Source of the DNA: Bacterioplanoides sp965200585
Lineage (GTDB): Bacteria > Pseudomonadota > Gammaproteobacteria > Pseudomonadales > Oceanobacteraceae
Assembly (NCBI RefSeq): GCF_965200585.1
Contig: NZ_OZ241361.1
Strand: one strand, 5' to 3'
Length of the DNA stretch: 64,000 nt
In this document: in pieces, positions 1 through 8,380 of the stretch
How positions within the stretch are numbered: position 1 is the first letter of the stretch
Layout of the letters: the number at the start of each line of letters is the position of its first letter
Notes under the pieces: model-generated
The model's database searches: none
What the model saw: only the letters and a program-made list of their open reading frames with translations
What the model was told of the DNA's origin: nothing
Made by a program: the position numbers and the translations under genes

Positions 1-2
1 TT

Positions 3-470
3 CAAGATGGTTATGTATTTCCCATTCGTTTAGGAAAACCTTTACCTAAAAAAATTGTAATGGCTGATTTTCATCGTCGTCCTTATACCTTTTCTTATCG
101 GGTGATTAAAGATGTTGCTCAGCGTCGAGATATGCCTGGTGTTCAGTGGTTTCCGGCTTATATTCATCATGACGGCCAGCGTTATAATGATTATGTGATT
201 ATGCATGTTTTTAACAAAATAGAGTGCTTAGACAAAGAAAAATCAGAGTATAAACTTCGTGGGGAGCGATATCAGCTTAAAAAAATAATTTTAGATAAAG
301 AGTCTTTGGATGCTATACCTTTGGAAAATCGTTTGATTTTTAAGCTTAAGGAAAAAACGTCTTTAATTTATATGCATAAAACCATTGTTGATGAAATATT
401 ACAGCATAACCCGGTGGGTGTTCGGTTTATTAGGTCGAAAGATTGGGGTGTTCGAGAAGCCTTTGGTTGA
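3..470 (+). CDS. Imm11-family immunity protein, copy 1 (5' end outside window)
   Basis: The reading frame is already open at the window edge, so this is the C-terminal part (about 155 residues) of a longer protein; the internal ATG at 60 is not the real start. The segment aligns with copies 2 and 3 downstream: a 'QDGYVFPIRLG' stretch, then 'VQWFPAYIHHDGQRYNDYVIMH', a 'CLDKEKS' motif and a C-terminal 'GVRFI' motif. This pattern (bulky aromatic strand, clD.ekS, then a Gv.F ending) is what I recall for Imm11/DUF1629, a family of predicted immunity proteins for secreted polymorphic toxins. The array is AT-rich compared with the genes after 1,993, which suggests acquisition. The partner toxin is not visible here and may lie upstream. 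The family call comes from recalled motifs, not from a search. Confidence 0.6.
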   Translation, partial: QDGYVFPIRLGKPLPKKIVMADFHRRPYTFSYRVIKDVAQRRDMPGVQWFPAYIHHDGQRYNDYVIMHVFNKIECLDKEKSEYKLRGERYQLKKIILDKESLDAIPLENRLIFKLKEKTSLIYMHKTIVDEILQHNPVGVRFIRSKDWGVREAFG

Positions 471-529
471 TTTTTGTATTCAGGACATAGGCTGTATGTT
501 GACTGTTGGAGTCTTTCAGGAAGATATTT

Positions 530-1192
530 ATGATTAAAAATATCGTTAATGCCATCTCGGATCGACTAAAGCCGGAAGGTCGGGCGATTGAATATAGTCA
601 ATACGATGAGGAATATTACCTGCTATATGCAGATGGAAAATATGCCATGATCGATATTGATGATGAGATATTGAATGAAACAAAAAGAGATGGAATGTTT
701 GCTGCATCCTGGCCGTTAATTCAGGATGGCTATGTATACCCGATTTCATTAGGAGAACCTTTGCCTAAAAAAATTGAAATTGTGGATTATCACGATCTTC
801 CTCGTACATTCTCCTATCGGGTTGTTAAAGACGTTGCTCAACGTCGAGATATGCCAGGCGTACAATGGTTTCCGGCTTATATTCATCATAACGGTCAGCG
901 CTATAATGACTATGTGATTATGCATGCTTATAAGGAGATAGAGTGTTTGGATAAAGAAAAATCTGATTATAAAATTAGTGGGGAAGATTGGTATCAAATC
1001 AAAAAGATTGTACTGGATAAAAAAGTACTGGATGCCATTCCCTTAGAAGAGCGTTTAATATTTTTAATGGAAGAAAGCACTTCTCTGGTTTATATGCATA
1101 AAACCATTGTTGATGAAATATTACAGCATAACCCGGTGGGTGTTCGGTTTATTAAATCGAAAGATTGGGGTGTTCGGGAAGCCTTTGGTTGA
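530..1192 (+). CDS. Imm11-family immunity protein, copy 2 (intact)
   Basis: This is the only complete member of the three-gene array (220 residues). I chose the ATG at 530 over an in-frame TTG at 506 because AGGAAG lies about seven bases upstream of the ATG. The N-terminal half (residues 20-80) is variable, acidic and aromatic-rich ('SQYDEEYYLLYADGKYAMIDID'-like). The C-terminal half carries the conserved core shared with copies 1 and 3: VQWFPAYIHH, CLDKEKS and GVRFIKSKDW. It has no signal peptide or membrane segment, so it should be cytoplasmic, as expected for a protein that blocks a toxin inside the cell. The neighbouring copies are on the same strand with short gaps, consistent with one transcript. 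Immunity function is inferred from the family; the cognate toxin is unknown. Confidence 0.6.
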   Translation: MIKNIVNAISDRLKPEGRAIEYSQYDEEYYLLYADGKYAMIDIDDEILNETKRDGMFAASWPLIQDGYVYPISLGEPLPKKIEIVDYHDLPRTFSYRVVKDVAQRRDMPGVQWFPAYIHHNGQRYNDYVIMHAYKEIECLDKEKSDYKISGEDWYQIKKIVLDKKVLDAIPLEERLIFLMEESTSLVYMHKTIVDEILQHNPVGVRFIKSKDWGVREAFG

Positions 1193-1257
1193 TTGTTGTA
1201 TTGTGAATTTTTTCAGGGGTGAAGTTTCGATTCAAAAATCGAACGCTAGGAGTAAAT

Positions 1258-1881
1258 ATGACCACTGAACACAGTCAATACGATGACGAATATTATATTG
1301 TTTCTCGCGGTGGTGAGGGTAGTGAAAATCATCCATTAATTGATGTTGATTGGGAAATACTCAGCGATAATAAAGGTTCGGGGATGTTTTCGTCTCCCTG
1401 GTCATTGATTCAAGATGGTTATGTATTTCCCATTCGTTTAGGACAACCAGTTCCCAAAAATCCTGAAATTGTAGATTTTCATCGTCTGCCATATACATTC
1501 TCTTATCGAGTGATTAAAGACGTTGCCCAACGCCGAGATATGCCTGGTGTTCAGTGGTTTCCGGCTTATATTCATCATGACGGTCAGCGTTATAATGATT
1601 ATGTAATTATGCATGCTTATAAGGAAATTAAATGTTTGGATAAAAATAAATCTGATTATAAAGTTCGTGGGTAACGACGATATCAAATCAAAAAAATTGT
1701 ATTGGATGAGGAAGTGTTGGGCTCAATTCCTTTGAAAGAGCGTTTGATATTTTTAATGGAAGAAAAAACTTCTCTGGTTTATATGCATAAAACCATTGTT
1801 GATGAAATATTACAGCATAACCCGGTGGGTGTTCGGTTTATTAAATCGAAAGACTGGGGTGTTCGAGAAGCCTTTGGTTGA
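1258..1881 (+). pseudogene. Imm11-family gene, copy 3, broken by a nonsense codon
   Basis: Translation from ATG 1258 (preceded by AGGAG about six bases upstream) matches copy 2 until a TAA at 1672-1674. Copy 2 has GAA at the corresponding site, so a single G-to-T change explains the stop. The same frame then continues without interruption to TGA at 1879-1881, ending in the shared 'GVREAFG' tail. The upstream piece would give a 138-residue protein lacking the conserved last third. The last ~100 bases are almost identical to the ends of copies 1 and 2 although the 5' halves differ, suggesting recombination between copies. A truncated product may still be made, but loss of function is more likely. 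Confidence 0.75.
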
Positions 1882-1992
1882 TTCTGGCTGTAACCTTATG
1901 TAATTGGTGACAGAAGGCTCGAAACCTGCCCGCCGTAGCAGGAGTCTGATAGAATCGCTGCCTGAATTCGCGAATGACAGAAAGGCAAGCTT

Positions 1993-3033
1993 GTGACAAT
2001 TAGCCAGCTCGTAGAAAAAAGTGGTGCACAGATCCGTATTTTTGACCTCGGTCGCCGCATTGAGAAAATCTCCAGAAAAGACTTTGCTGATTTTGAACAG
2101 CTGGCTAAACCGTATCCGGTGCCTTACCTGAAACACGCCTGGGTTGGGGTACTCAGCTGGAACCCTAAGCAGGCCGGACAACACAATATCTGGTTTCTGA
2201 AATTACCACTGGATGAACAGAATATCCTGCAGCCGGGCCCGCGTGATGCCTTCTTAGAGCATTGGTTACGGGTGGTTGCCGATCCGGATAAAGAGCATGG
2301 TGAAGCGCCTTGCTCGTTTAAACCCGATCAGAGTCGTATGGCTTACTTCCATGCAATTGCGCTGATGACCTTAGGCCAGCCGGCGACTCAGTATTATTCC
2401 ACTACCCGTGCTTACCTCAGTGGTGATCTGGGTTGGGACAACTGGCAACAGCTTGGGTTGCAGGGGTTGGCAGAAGTGATTGCCCGCATCGGTCAGGATA
2501 ACAACGAAGCGCTATTGGCGCAGGCGATTGGTCAGATGCCTGCGGTGCCACGTAATGTGATTCTTGGCTATCTGGAGAATGTTCAACCCGGCCATGAGCT
2601 GACGGTCGCCGTGAATGACTGCTTGTCTCAGGTGGTGGCCTCTGGGCCGGAAGCCGGAGACCTGGCCGCCTTTGCCCGGGCGTTGTCGTGCAGTGTGAAT
2701 ATTCAGCAGCGCCAGTTGTTGCTGCAAGCGATTCTGGCGCACCCGGTGAGCCGTTCGGTTGAAGTGCTGGCGGCACTGGGAAGTCGTTGTTGGCAAGATC
2801 TGAGCGGTGAGCGATTACTCGCATACCTGGAAGTGCTGGCCGACAATGAAGAGTCAGAAAAAGGTCAGGGAGCACAGGTTTTCTGTGCGCTGGTAGCGGA
2901 TCTGATGACCTTACCGGGCATGCGGGAACAGATTCTTCAGGCGTTCCGCACCCCAGAGCGCAGCGACAAACTCAGCCGTGCGATTGGTGAGTTAATGTCA
3001 CTGGTTGCTAATGCGGATCAGACGGTGAAGTGA
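1993..3033 (+). CDS. DUF3549 family protein
   Basis: A 346-residue soluble protein starting at GTG 1993, preceded by a purine-rich AGAAAGG. The N-terminus ('AQIRIFDLGRRIEKIS', then 'WNPKQAGQHNIWFLKLPLDEQ') is the hallmark of DUF3549, a family I know from Pseudomonas, Marinobacter and relatives with no established function. The C-terminal two thirds are helical and Leu/Ala-rich, like a repeat solenoid. There is no signal peptide and there are no membrane segments. Its stop codon overlaps the ATG of the next gene (TGATG), so the two are probably translated together. Base composition returns to the chromosomal average here, marking the right edge of the Imm11 island. I am confident of the family name but can offer no biochemical role. 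Confidence 0.75.
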   Translation: MTISQLVEKSGAQIRIFDLGRRIEKISRKDFADFEQLAKPYPVPYLKHAWVGVLSWNPKQAGQHNIWFLKLPLDEQNILQPGPRDAFLEHWLRVVADPDKEHGEAPCSFKPDQSRMAYFHAIALMTLGQPATQYYSTTRAYLSGDLGWDNWQQLGLQGLAEVIARIGQDNNEALLAQAIGQMPAVPRNVILGYLENVQPGHELTVAVNDCLSQVVASGPEAGDLAAFARALSCSVNIQQRQLLLQAILAHPVSRSVEVLAALGSRCWQDLSGERLLAYLEVLADNEESEKGQGAQVFCALVADLMTLPGMREQILQAFRTPERSDKLSRAIGELMSLVANADQTVK

Positions 3034-3494
3034 TGGCGCGGGCTGATTCCTCAACAATGCCTTGCCCGTGTTGCTCGGGAGCGCAGTACGCTCAATGTTG
3101 TCAGGTTTTTCATCAGGGTAAGGCTGCCCCCACGCCAGAAGCATTGATGCGTTCGCGCTACAGTGCTTTTGCACTGGAGCTGGCGGATTACCTCAAGCAC
3201 ACCTGGCACCCGCAAACCCGGCCGCAAACCCTGACGTTAGAACCGGATACCCAATGGTTAAAGCTGGACGTTTTGACCAGCTCCGATAACGCTGAACAGG
3301 GTAAGGTCAGTTTTGTGGCGACGTTTCAGGAGCAGGGGGAATATCTGCAGTTGGCGGAAGAGTCCAACTTCGTTCGCGAGAATGGCCTTTGGTACTACCT
3401 TGATGGTAATGCACAATTTGAACCCCTTAAGCCAGGCCGTAATGACCCCTGCTTATGCGGTAGCGGCAAAAAATTCAAAAAGTGTTGTGGCTGA
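3033..3494 (+). CDS. ychJ: YchJ-like protein with N- and C-terminal SEC-C motifs
   Basis: The ATG at 3033 overlaps the stop of the DUF3549 gene by one base. The product (153 residues) has an N-terminal Cys cluster 'CPCCSG..YAQCC' and a C-terminal 'GRNDPCLCGSGKKFKKCC', the SEC-C zinc-binding motif also found at the SecA C-terminus. Between them is the YchJ/UPF0225 middle domain with the typical 'LMRSRYSAFALELADYLKHTW' stretch (NTF2-like fold in the family). It is predicted to be cytoplasmic and zinc-binding; the exact function of the family is unknown. Overlap with DUF3549 suggests co-translation. Confidence 0.85.
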   Translation: MARADSSTMPCPCCSGAQYAQCCQVFHQGKAAPTPEALMRSRYSAFALELADYLKHTWHPQTRPQTLTLEPDTQWLKLDVLTSSDNAEQGKVSFVATFQEQGEYLQLAEESNFVRENGLWYYLDGNAQFEPLKPGRNDPCLCGSGKKFKKCCG

Positions 3495-3504
3495 TGGGTT
3501 CGGT

Positions 3505-3777
3505 CTATTCCGCACGAGTCATCCCTTTCAGCAGCATGCCCCAGGTCATTGCCAGAGCGCCCAGCAATGATAGCAACAGCATCAGGTTGACCATCAGCGT
3601 GTTGCGGGCATAAAAGGTGGACTGAGGTTGGGGTTGCTCCGAGCAGGTTTGAGTTTCAAAGTTGTACGAGCCACTCTGCTGCAGGCAATCGGTCACCGCT
3701 GACATTTCCAGGCCGTATAACACCAGCAACAACAGCCCGGGAACGGCAAACAACAGTGAGCCATAACGCAACCACAT
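3505..3777 (-). CDS. Small two-helix membrane protein, unknown
   Basis: I place the start at 3777 (90 residues, 'MWLRYGSLLF') because GGAGA sits six bases upstream; an in-frame ATG at 3825 has no clear ribosome site and would add 16 residues. Two hydrophobic segments (about residues 6-22 and 60-80) flank a polar loop with two cysteines that could form a disulfide if the loop is periplasmic. It converges on ychJ, leaving only 10 bases between the two stop codons. I do not recognise the family. Small inner-membrane proteins like this are often accessory or stress proteins, but nothing here shows a role. Confidence 0.5.
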   Translation of the reverse strand: MWLRYGSLLFAVPGLLLLVLYGLEMSAVTDCLQQSGSYNFETQTCSEQPQPQSTFYARNTLMVNLMLLLSLLGALAMTWGMLLKGMTRAE

Positions 3778-3896
3778 AAGATTTCTCCGAAATAATGACA
3801 GTAAATGGTCAATCAAACTTGACATATAAAGGCTAATGTTTTCAGCTTAGCCATGGGGAAAATTTAAAAACGATAATAACTGAAGCCGCCTATATT

Positions 3897-5012
3897 ATGA
3901 TACATGCTATAAAACGTATTCTGTTGATGCCTGCCCTGCTGATAGGGTTTCAAAGTCAGGCTGCCACCGAAGATCTTGATCAGCTGCTGACTTCCATTCG
4001 TGCTGATATTCAGAATCAGCGTCTCTCCAGTCCTGCTGGTAACAATGCACTTGAGCGCATTACCTCATTCCGCGAACAGGCTCCTTTTGATTTCCGGGTT
4101 GTACCACTGACCTATGAGTGGGGGGAGGCGTACGTTGCGCTTGCTAATAAAGCGACGGATGCTGGTCAGTTAAGTAAGGCTCAGGGATACCTGGACAAAG
4201 TCTGGTATGTGGCTGCGCTGACTCCGGGTCTGGAAGAAGCTCAAGCGAAGCTGGATAGCGCGGCGAAAAGTGGTAAAAAAGTCGTTAAACCTGCGAAAAA
4301 AGCCTCGGGCCCAAGTAAAGAAGAACTGGCTCGTCAGAAAAAATTGGAACAGGAGCTGGCAAAAGAAAAAGCCCGCTTAGAAGCCGAGCTTAAGCGCAAG
4401 CAGGAACTGGCCAAAAAAGAAGCGCTGGCTGAGAAAAAGCGTATGCAGGCGGAGAAAAAGCGCAAAGAAGAAGTTGAGCGTCAACGTCGTTTAGCTGCAG
4501 CTAAGGCAGAAAAAGAAGCCGCAGCGAAAGCGAAAAAAGCGGCAGCCGCTGCTGCGGCAAGCAAAGCTTCCGTTGCCAAAACCTCTTCACCTAAAACCTC
4601 TGTCGCCAAAAAATCAGTGCCAGCCCCAGTTGTTGCACCAGTACCAATTGCTAAGCAAGCAACAGCAGCAGAGTTGGGCGCCGCAACGGCTTTATGGCAA
4701 TCCGCTAAAGAAGATTCAGTCTCCATCGCCAGTTATCCGGTATCTGCTGATATGGTTGCCAACCGGGATCGAAACATTGCTGGTGACCTGGAGCCGGTTT
4801 GTCAGGCCATTCTGGATAACGATGCTTCGGTGGTCGTACATACCGCTGATAAAGCCGATTATCGCTGGCTGACAGTACGACTGACGTTATGTTTGCGTCG
4901 CCTGGATAAATCGTTCCGCTTACGTCACAGCTATCTGGCTTCAGCCGATACACCGTCGGTGAGCCTGCATCCGTCACGAGGTGTTTCGCTGGTACGTAAA
5001 GTCGAGCGCTAA
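3897..5012 (+). CDS. Periplasmic TolA-like coiled-coil protein, unknown
   Basis: A 371-residue protein with a signal peptide (Met-1 to about 'QSQA'). A helical N-terminal domain (residues 25-120) of tetratricopeptide-like composition follows. Next is a long Lys/Glu/Ala-rich segment (about 125-230: repeated KKLEQELAKEKARLEAELKR-type heptads, then poly-Ala/Lys) that looks like the TolA stalk, an Ala/Pro/Val linker, and a C-terminal domain of about 120 residues with two cysteines. The stalk is low-complexity, so similarity to TolA need not mean homology; a real TolA also has an N-terminal membrane anchor that is not removed and lies beside tolQR/tolB, which are absent here. A periplasm-spanning structural or scaffolding role is a reasonable guess. 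A strong terminator follows directly. Confidence 0.6.
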   Translation: MIHAIKRILLMPALLIGFQSQAATEDLDQLLTSIRADIQNQRLSSPAGNNALERITSFREQAPFDFRVVPLTYEWGEAYVALANKATDAGQLSKAQGYLDKVWYVAALTPGLEEAQAKLDSAAKSGKKVVKPAKKASGPSKEELARQKKLEQELAKEKARLEAELKRKQELAKKEALAEKKRMQAEKKRKEEVERQRRLAAAKAEKEAAAKAKKAAAAAAASKASVAKTSSPKTSVAKKSVPAPVVAPVPIAKQATAAELGAATALWQSAKEDSVSIASYPVSADMVANRDRNIAGDLEPVCQAILDNDASVVVHTADKADYRWLTVRLTLCLRRLDKSFRLRHSYLASADTPSVSLHPSRGVSLVRKVER

Positions 5013-5051
5013 GCTTTGCGACACTTATAAAAGCTTCGCTAGTCTCATACA

Positions 5052-5090
5052 AAAGGCCCTGTTGATAACCATCAACGGGGCTTTTTGTTT
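5052..5090 (+). terminator. Rho-independent terminator
   Basis: A GC-containing stem (GCCCTGTTGAT / ATCAACGGGGC, four-base loop) is followed by TTTTTGTTT on the plus strand, ending the TolA-like gene. The A-rich 5' flank means it could also stop transcripts of the convergent phosphatase operon. Confidence 0.85.
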
Positions 5091-5104
5091 GGCTGAGCTA
5101 AAGA

Positions 5105-6610
5105 TTATTCAGCCAGCAAGGCATGGCGCATTACATGATAAACCCAGTGTTGCTCCATGGTGCCGCCAAACAAATGAGCCCACGGGCCTGCGGCATATAA
5201 AGCCACATCTTCTCCGCCGTGGGTTTCACTTTCCAATGGCACCAAGGCTTGTTGTAAATACTCAGGTTGTAGTGCCTGTTGCGGATCAACCGAAGGGCGC
5301 TGTAATGCAACAGCACCCGGGCCATTGCGGTAGTTGATTGAGGTGTAATAACCACCGTCAGTCAGCTTGTAAGGTTTGGTTTCCGGTCTGCCCTGATCAT
5401 CATTACTGAATACTACCCCCAGCATTGGATTACCGCGCGTCGGGTATCCCGCGAGCGTGAGAGTGTGGCTGTGGTCGGCGGTAACAATCAGCAGGGTTTC
5501 GCTCAGGTCTATGGTGTTTAACAACCAGTTAACGGTCTGATCCAGCTCTTCGGCTTCCCGTAAGGCTTTATAACCGCTGCCCGCGTGGTGGCCGTGATCA
5601 ATACGTCCGGCTTCAATCATCAGGGCATAACCCTGTGGCTGATGTTTCAGTCGGGATAACGCCGCTTGTGTCATATCCAGCAGCCCCGGAGTGTGTTTAT
5701 CGCGCTGATCGACATAGGGTAAATGTGAGTTGGCAAACAGGCCTAACCAATGGCCGTGCGTGAGGTCCGCATCTTGTAATTGCTGTTTGTTGGTCAGCAG
5801 GTGATGGTCGGGCAGTGATTGCCATTGGGCGGTCAGATTTTGTTGGTCTGTGCGTTTTCCTGCTGGCTCGCTGGTTGGCAAAAAGTGACGTTGACCACCA
5901 CCAAAAATCACCTCAAGTCGTTGTTTGCCTTGCTGGTGATTGATCAGTTGCTGGGCGATATCCAGGCAGCCGTTTTTGCGCGCTTCTTCAGGCAGCATAT
6001 TGTCACTTTCCCAATTGCGTTCCGGAGAATGTGCGTACAAGGCGGCCGGGGTGGCGTGGGTAATGCGGGCGGTGGTGACAATTCCGGTGGCTTTGTTTTG
6101 TTGCTCGGCCAGATCAAATACAGTGGCTAACGACTTGCCTTGGCTGGAGCCACAATGACCACGCTCAGCATCCGAACTAACCGATAACATGCCAGCCCGT
6201 GTTTTTACACCACTAACCAGTGCGGTCATGGTGCCGGCGGAATCCGGCGTTTGTTGATCCGTATTGTAGGTTTTGATCAGCGCCGAATAGGGCAGGGTTT
6301 CAAAACTCAGCGTGTATTCTTCACCCAATAAGCCTTGTTGCTGTCCGGCAAAAATCCGTGCTGCGGTATGAGTGGTGATACCCATGCCGTCACCCACAAT
6401 CAGAATCAGGTTTTTGGCAGTTTGGGTGTTGGCGACTGGTGCTGCATTCTGGGCGAGTTGTTTACCTTGGTTAAACCACTGCGCTGAGCTGGTGGTGTCT
6501 TTGACTGCCGGTGCCTGAGTCAGTGGCTTTTGCAGTTCTGAATGGCACGCTGTTAATGTGGTAAGCGCCAGCAGCAATACAACAGACGACTTGCTTTTAA
6601 AGTTCCTCAT
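5105..6610 (-). CDS. Alkaline phosphatase, lipoprotein form
   Basis: A 501-residue PhoA-superfamily phosphatase that hydrolyses phosphate monoesters. It has a lipoprotein signal with lipobox LTAC (Cys-22), so it should be membrane-anchored. The metal-binding 'VGDGMG' (Asp near 74), the catalytic-serine motif 'PDSAGT' (Ser near 124), 'EAGRIDHGHH' and 'TADHSHT' give the full set of Zn/Mg ligands expected for the family. The start ATG is preceded by AGGAG, and only one base separates it from the stop of the upstream paralogue, so the two form an operon. Such enzymes usually help scavenge phosphate and are often Pho-regulated, but I could not see a clear Pho box. The product is longer than the E. 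coli PhoA mature chain. Confidence 0.9.
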   Translation of the reverse strand: MRNFKSKSSVVLLLALTTLTACHSELQKPLTQAPAVKDTTSSAQWFNQGKQLAQNAAPVANTQTAKNLILIVGDGMGITTHTAARIFAGQQQGLLGEEYTLSFETLPYSALIKTYNTDQQTPDSAGTMTALVSGVKTRAGMLSVSSDAERGHCGSSQGKSLATVFDLAEQQNKATGIVTTARITHATPAALYAHSPERNWESDNMLPEEARKNGCLDIAQQLINHQQGKQRLEVIFGGGQRHFLPTSEPAGKRTDQQNLTAQWQSLPDHHLLTNKQQLQDADLTHGHWLGLFANSHLPYVDQRDKHTPGLLDMTQAALSRLKHQPQGYALMIEAGRIDHGHHAGSGYKALREAEELDQTVNWLLNTIDLSETLLIVTADHSHTLTLAGYPTRGNPMLGVVFSNDDQGRPETKPYKLTDGGYYTSINYRNGPGAVALQRPSVDPQQALQPEYLQQALVPLESETHGGEDVALYAAGPWAHLFGGTMEQHWVYHVMRHALLAE

Positions 6611-6611
6611 A

Positions 6612-8258
6612 TTAGCGCTCCTGCTGCTTGCTTAAGGCCGGGTGTAAGGCACGACGAATACGGTGGTAAATTTCATGCTGATCGATCAGGCCATGAAAGA
6701 ATTGCGCCCCCGGCCCTTTGGCATGTAATGCCACATCATCAGAACTGTGGGTTTCGTAATAACTGCCAGCCAGTGCGGCTTGATAAAAGTCAGCCTCTTC
6801 CGGGTTAGCCGGAACCTCTTTCGCATCATTCCACAACACCCGCCCTGGCTGGCGTTGAGTGTGATCGTGCTTGCTCTTGTGGGTGTGGTCATCGTCATGC
6901 AGCGGATGAGCACCAAAACCATTGGCATAACCTAGGGTGGTGTAAGGGTGATTATCCAGTGCCAGTGTCTGGCCGTTATTGTCGACAAACCCAAGAATCG
7001 CGTTGCCCCGCTGTGGATAACCAGCCATCGACAGGGTATGGCTGTGATCGGCTGTTACAATAATCAGACTCTTATCATCGCTTAACTGGTCGGCGGTTTT
7101 AACCGCCTTCGCCATCGCAACGGTTTCATCCAGAGCGCGATATGCATTACCTAAGTGGTGAGCGTGATCAATCCGGGCTCCTTCAACAATTAACACATAG
7201 CCTGTTAAATCCTGTTGTTGCACCCGTTGGGCCAGATAATTCACCGCAGTTTGTGTCATCTGCTCCAGGGTTGGCTGCTGAGATTCATTGCCCTTCTTCT
7301 GGGAATCGTATTGATAAGGCAGGTGACTGTTGGCAAATAAACCAAGCACCGGGCCGGTTTGCTGGCTCGACTGTGAAAACTGTGCCAATTGCTGACGGTT
7401 TTCCAGATAGTGGCCATTGGGAAACCGCTGCTGCCATTGTTGAATCAGATCGGTGTCGTAACGTTTGCCGCCGGATTTCAGAAAGTCTGGCAGGGCATAA
7501 AACGGCACCGACAAATATTGGGTGAATAACCGGGTGTACCAGCTGGCTTTGGTGAAATTAGCTTTGCCACCGCCCAGCACGATATCCACTCCTCTCTCTT
7601 TATCGTAAGCCTTGTTGATCAGCTGCCAGGCGATGTCTTTACAGCCATGTTGTTGTGCTTCAGCCGTTAAGTCGCTATCAGCTTCCCAGTCACGTTCGGG
7701 GGAATGAGCATAGGCGGCAGCCGGGGTTGCATGGGTAATACGCGCGCTGGTGACAATGCCGGTGGCATAGCCTTGCTGGCTGGCCCACTGCAACAGGGTT
7801 TGCTGATGATATTGCCGTGAGCCTGCACAAATGGCCCGATCTTGTTCCGGGCCAACGGCAATCAGGCCTGCCCGGGTTTTAACCCCGGTAGTGATAGCAC
7901 TCATGGTGCCGGCGGAGTCGGCGGTTTGCTGATTGGTGTTGTAGGTTTTGACCAGCGATGAGTAGGGGAAATTTTCAAAGTAGAGCTGATTTTCTTCACC
8001 ACTTTCGCCACGCTGCTGGCCTTCAAAAATTCGGGCCGCGGTTAGTGTGGTCACACTCATACCATCGCCCAGAAACAGAATCAGATTACGTGCCGCTTGC
8101 GGGCTCTGTTTTTGGAGATGTTGCTGGTTTTGTTGATGGCGTTGATCGAGCCGTTGCTTCAGCCATTGCTGGCCCTGTTCAAAGTCCGCTTGGGTACTGT
8201 ATCCAGAGAGTGGCAATAAGCACAAAATACTCAGAAATGTGCCGCGTAAGGCATTCAT
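6612..8258 (-). CDS. Alkaline phosphatase, secreted paralogue with His-rich insert
   Basis: A second PhoA-like enzyme (548 residues from ATG 8258; an in-frame TTG at 8264 is two codons earlier but AGGA is better spaced for the ATG). It has a classical signal peptide ending near 'YSTQA' rather than a lipobox, so it is probably soluble in the periplasm or released. Catalytic motifs are present: 'LGDGMS', 'ADSAGT' (Ser near 115), 'EGARIDHAHH' and 'TADHSHT'. It differs from its neighbour by a His/Asp/Lys-rich insert ('HPLHDDDHTHKSKHDHT') in the last third, possibly a metal-collecting loop. It is the first gene of the two-gene operon and is divergent from dacA. The pair probably arose by tandem duplication followed by a change in localisation. 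Confidence 0.9.
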   Translation of the reverse strand: MNALRGTFLSILCLLPLSGYSTQADFEQGQQWLKQRLDQRHQQNQQHLQKQSPQAARNLILFLGDGMSVTTLTAARIFEGQQRGESGEENQLYFENFPYSSLVKTYNTNQQTADSAGTMSAITTGVKTRAGLIAVGPEQDRAICAGSRQYHQQTLLQWASQQGYATGIVTSARITHATPAAAYAHSPERDWEADSDLTAEAQQHGCKDIAWQLINKAYDKERGVDIVLGGGKANFTKASWYTRLFTQYLSVPFYALPDFLKSGGKRYDTDLIQQWQQRFPNGHYLENRQQLAQFSQSSQQTGPVLGLFANSHLPYQYDSQKKGNESQQPTLEQMTQTAVNYLAQRVQQQDLTGYVLIVEGARIDHAHHLGNAYRALDETVAMAKAVKTADQLSDDKSLIIVTADHSHTLSMAGYPQRGNAILGFVDNNGQTLALDNHPYTTLGYANGFGAHPLHDDDHTHKSKHDHTQRQPGRVLWNDAKEVPANPEEADFYQAALAGSYYETHSSDDVALHAKGPGAQFFHGLIDQHEIYHRIRRALHPALSKQQER

Positions 8259-8380
8259 ATGCAAAGTCCTGTAAACACAATTGCGGTGAGTCTATATCTA
8301 ACTGCAAAAGAAGTTGAGCGTGTTACAATGCCGGGCATTGTTTCAACCGTTTTATTTTAATTATTTACTTCAAGAATATT

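Noticed and set aside
4481..4726. Ala-rich open frame antisense to the TolA-like gene
   Set aside because: It is the complement of the Lys/Ala/Glu-rich stalk; low-complexity coding on the other strand keeps stops rare. No ribosome site.
8259..8380. Pho box upstream of the phosphatase operon
   Set aside because: I looked for CTGTCAT-like direct repeats in the divergent region with dacA and found none convincing.
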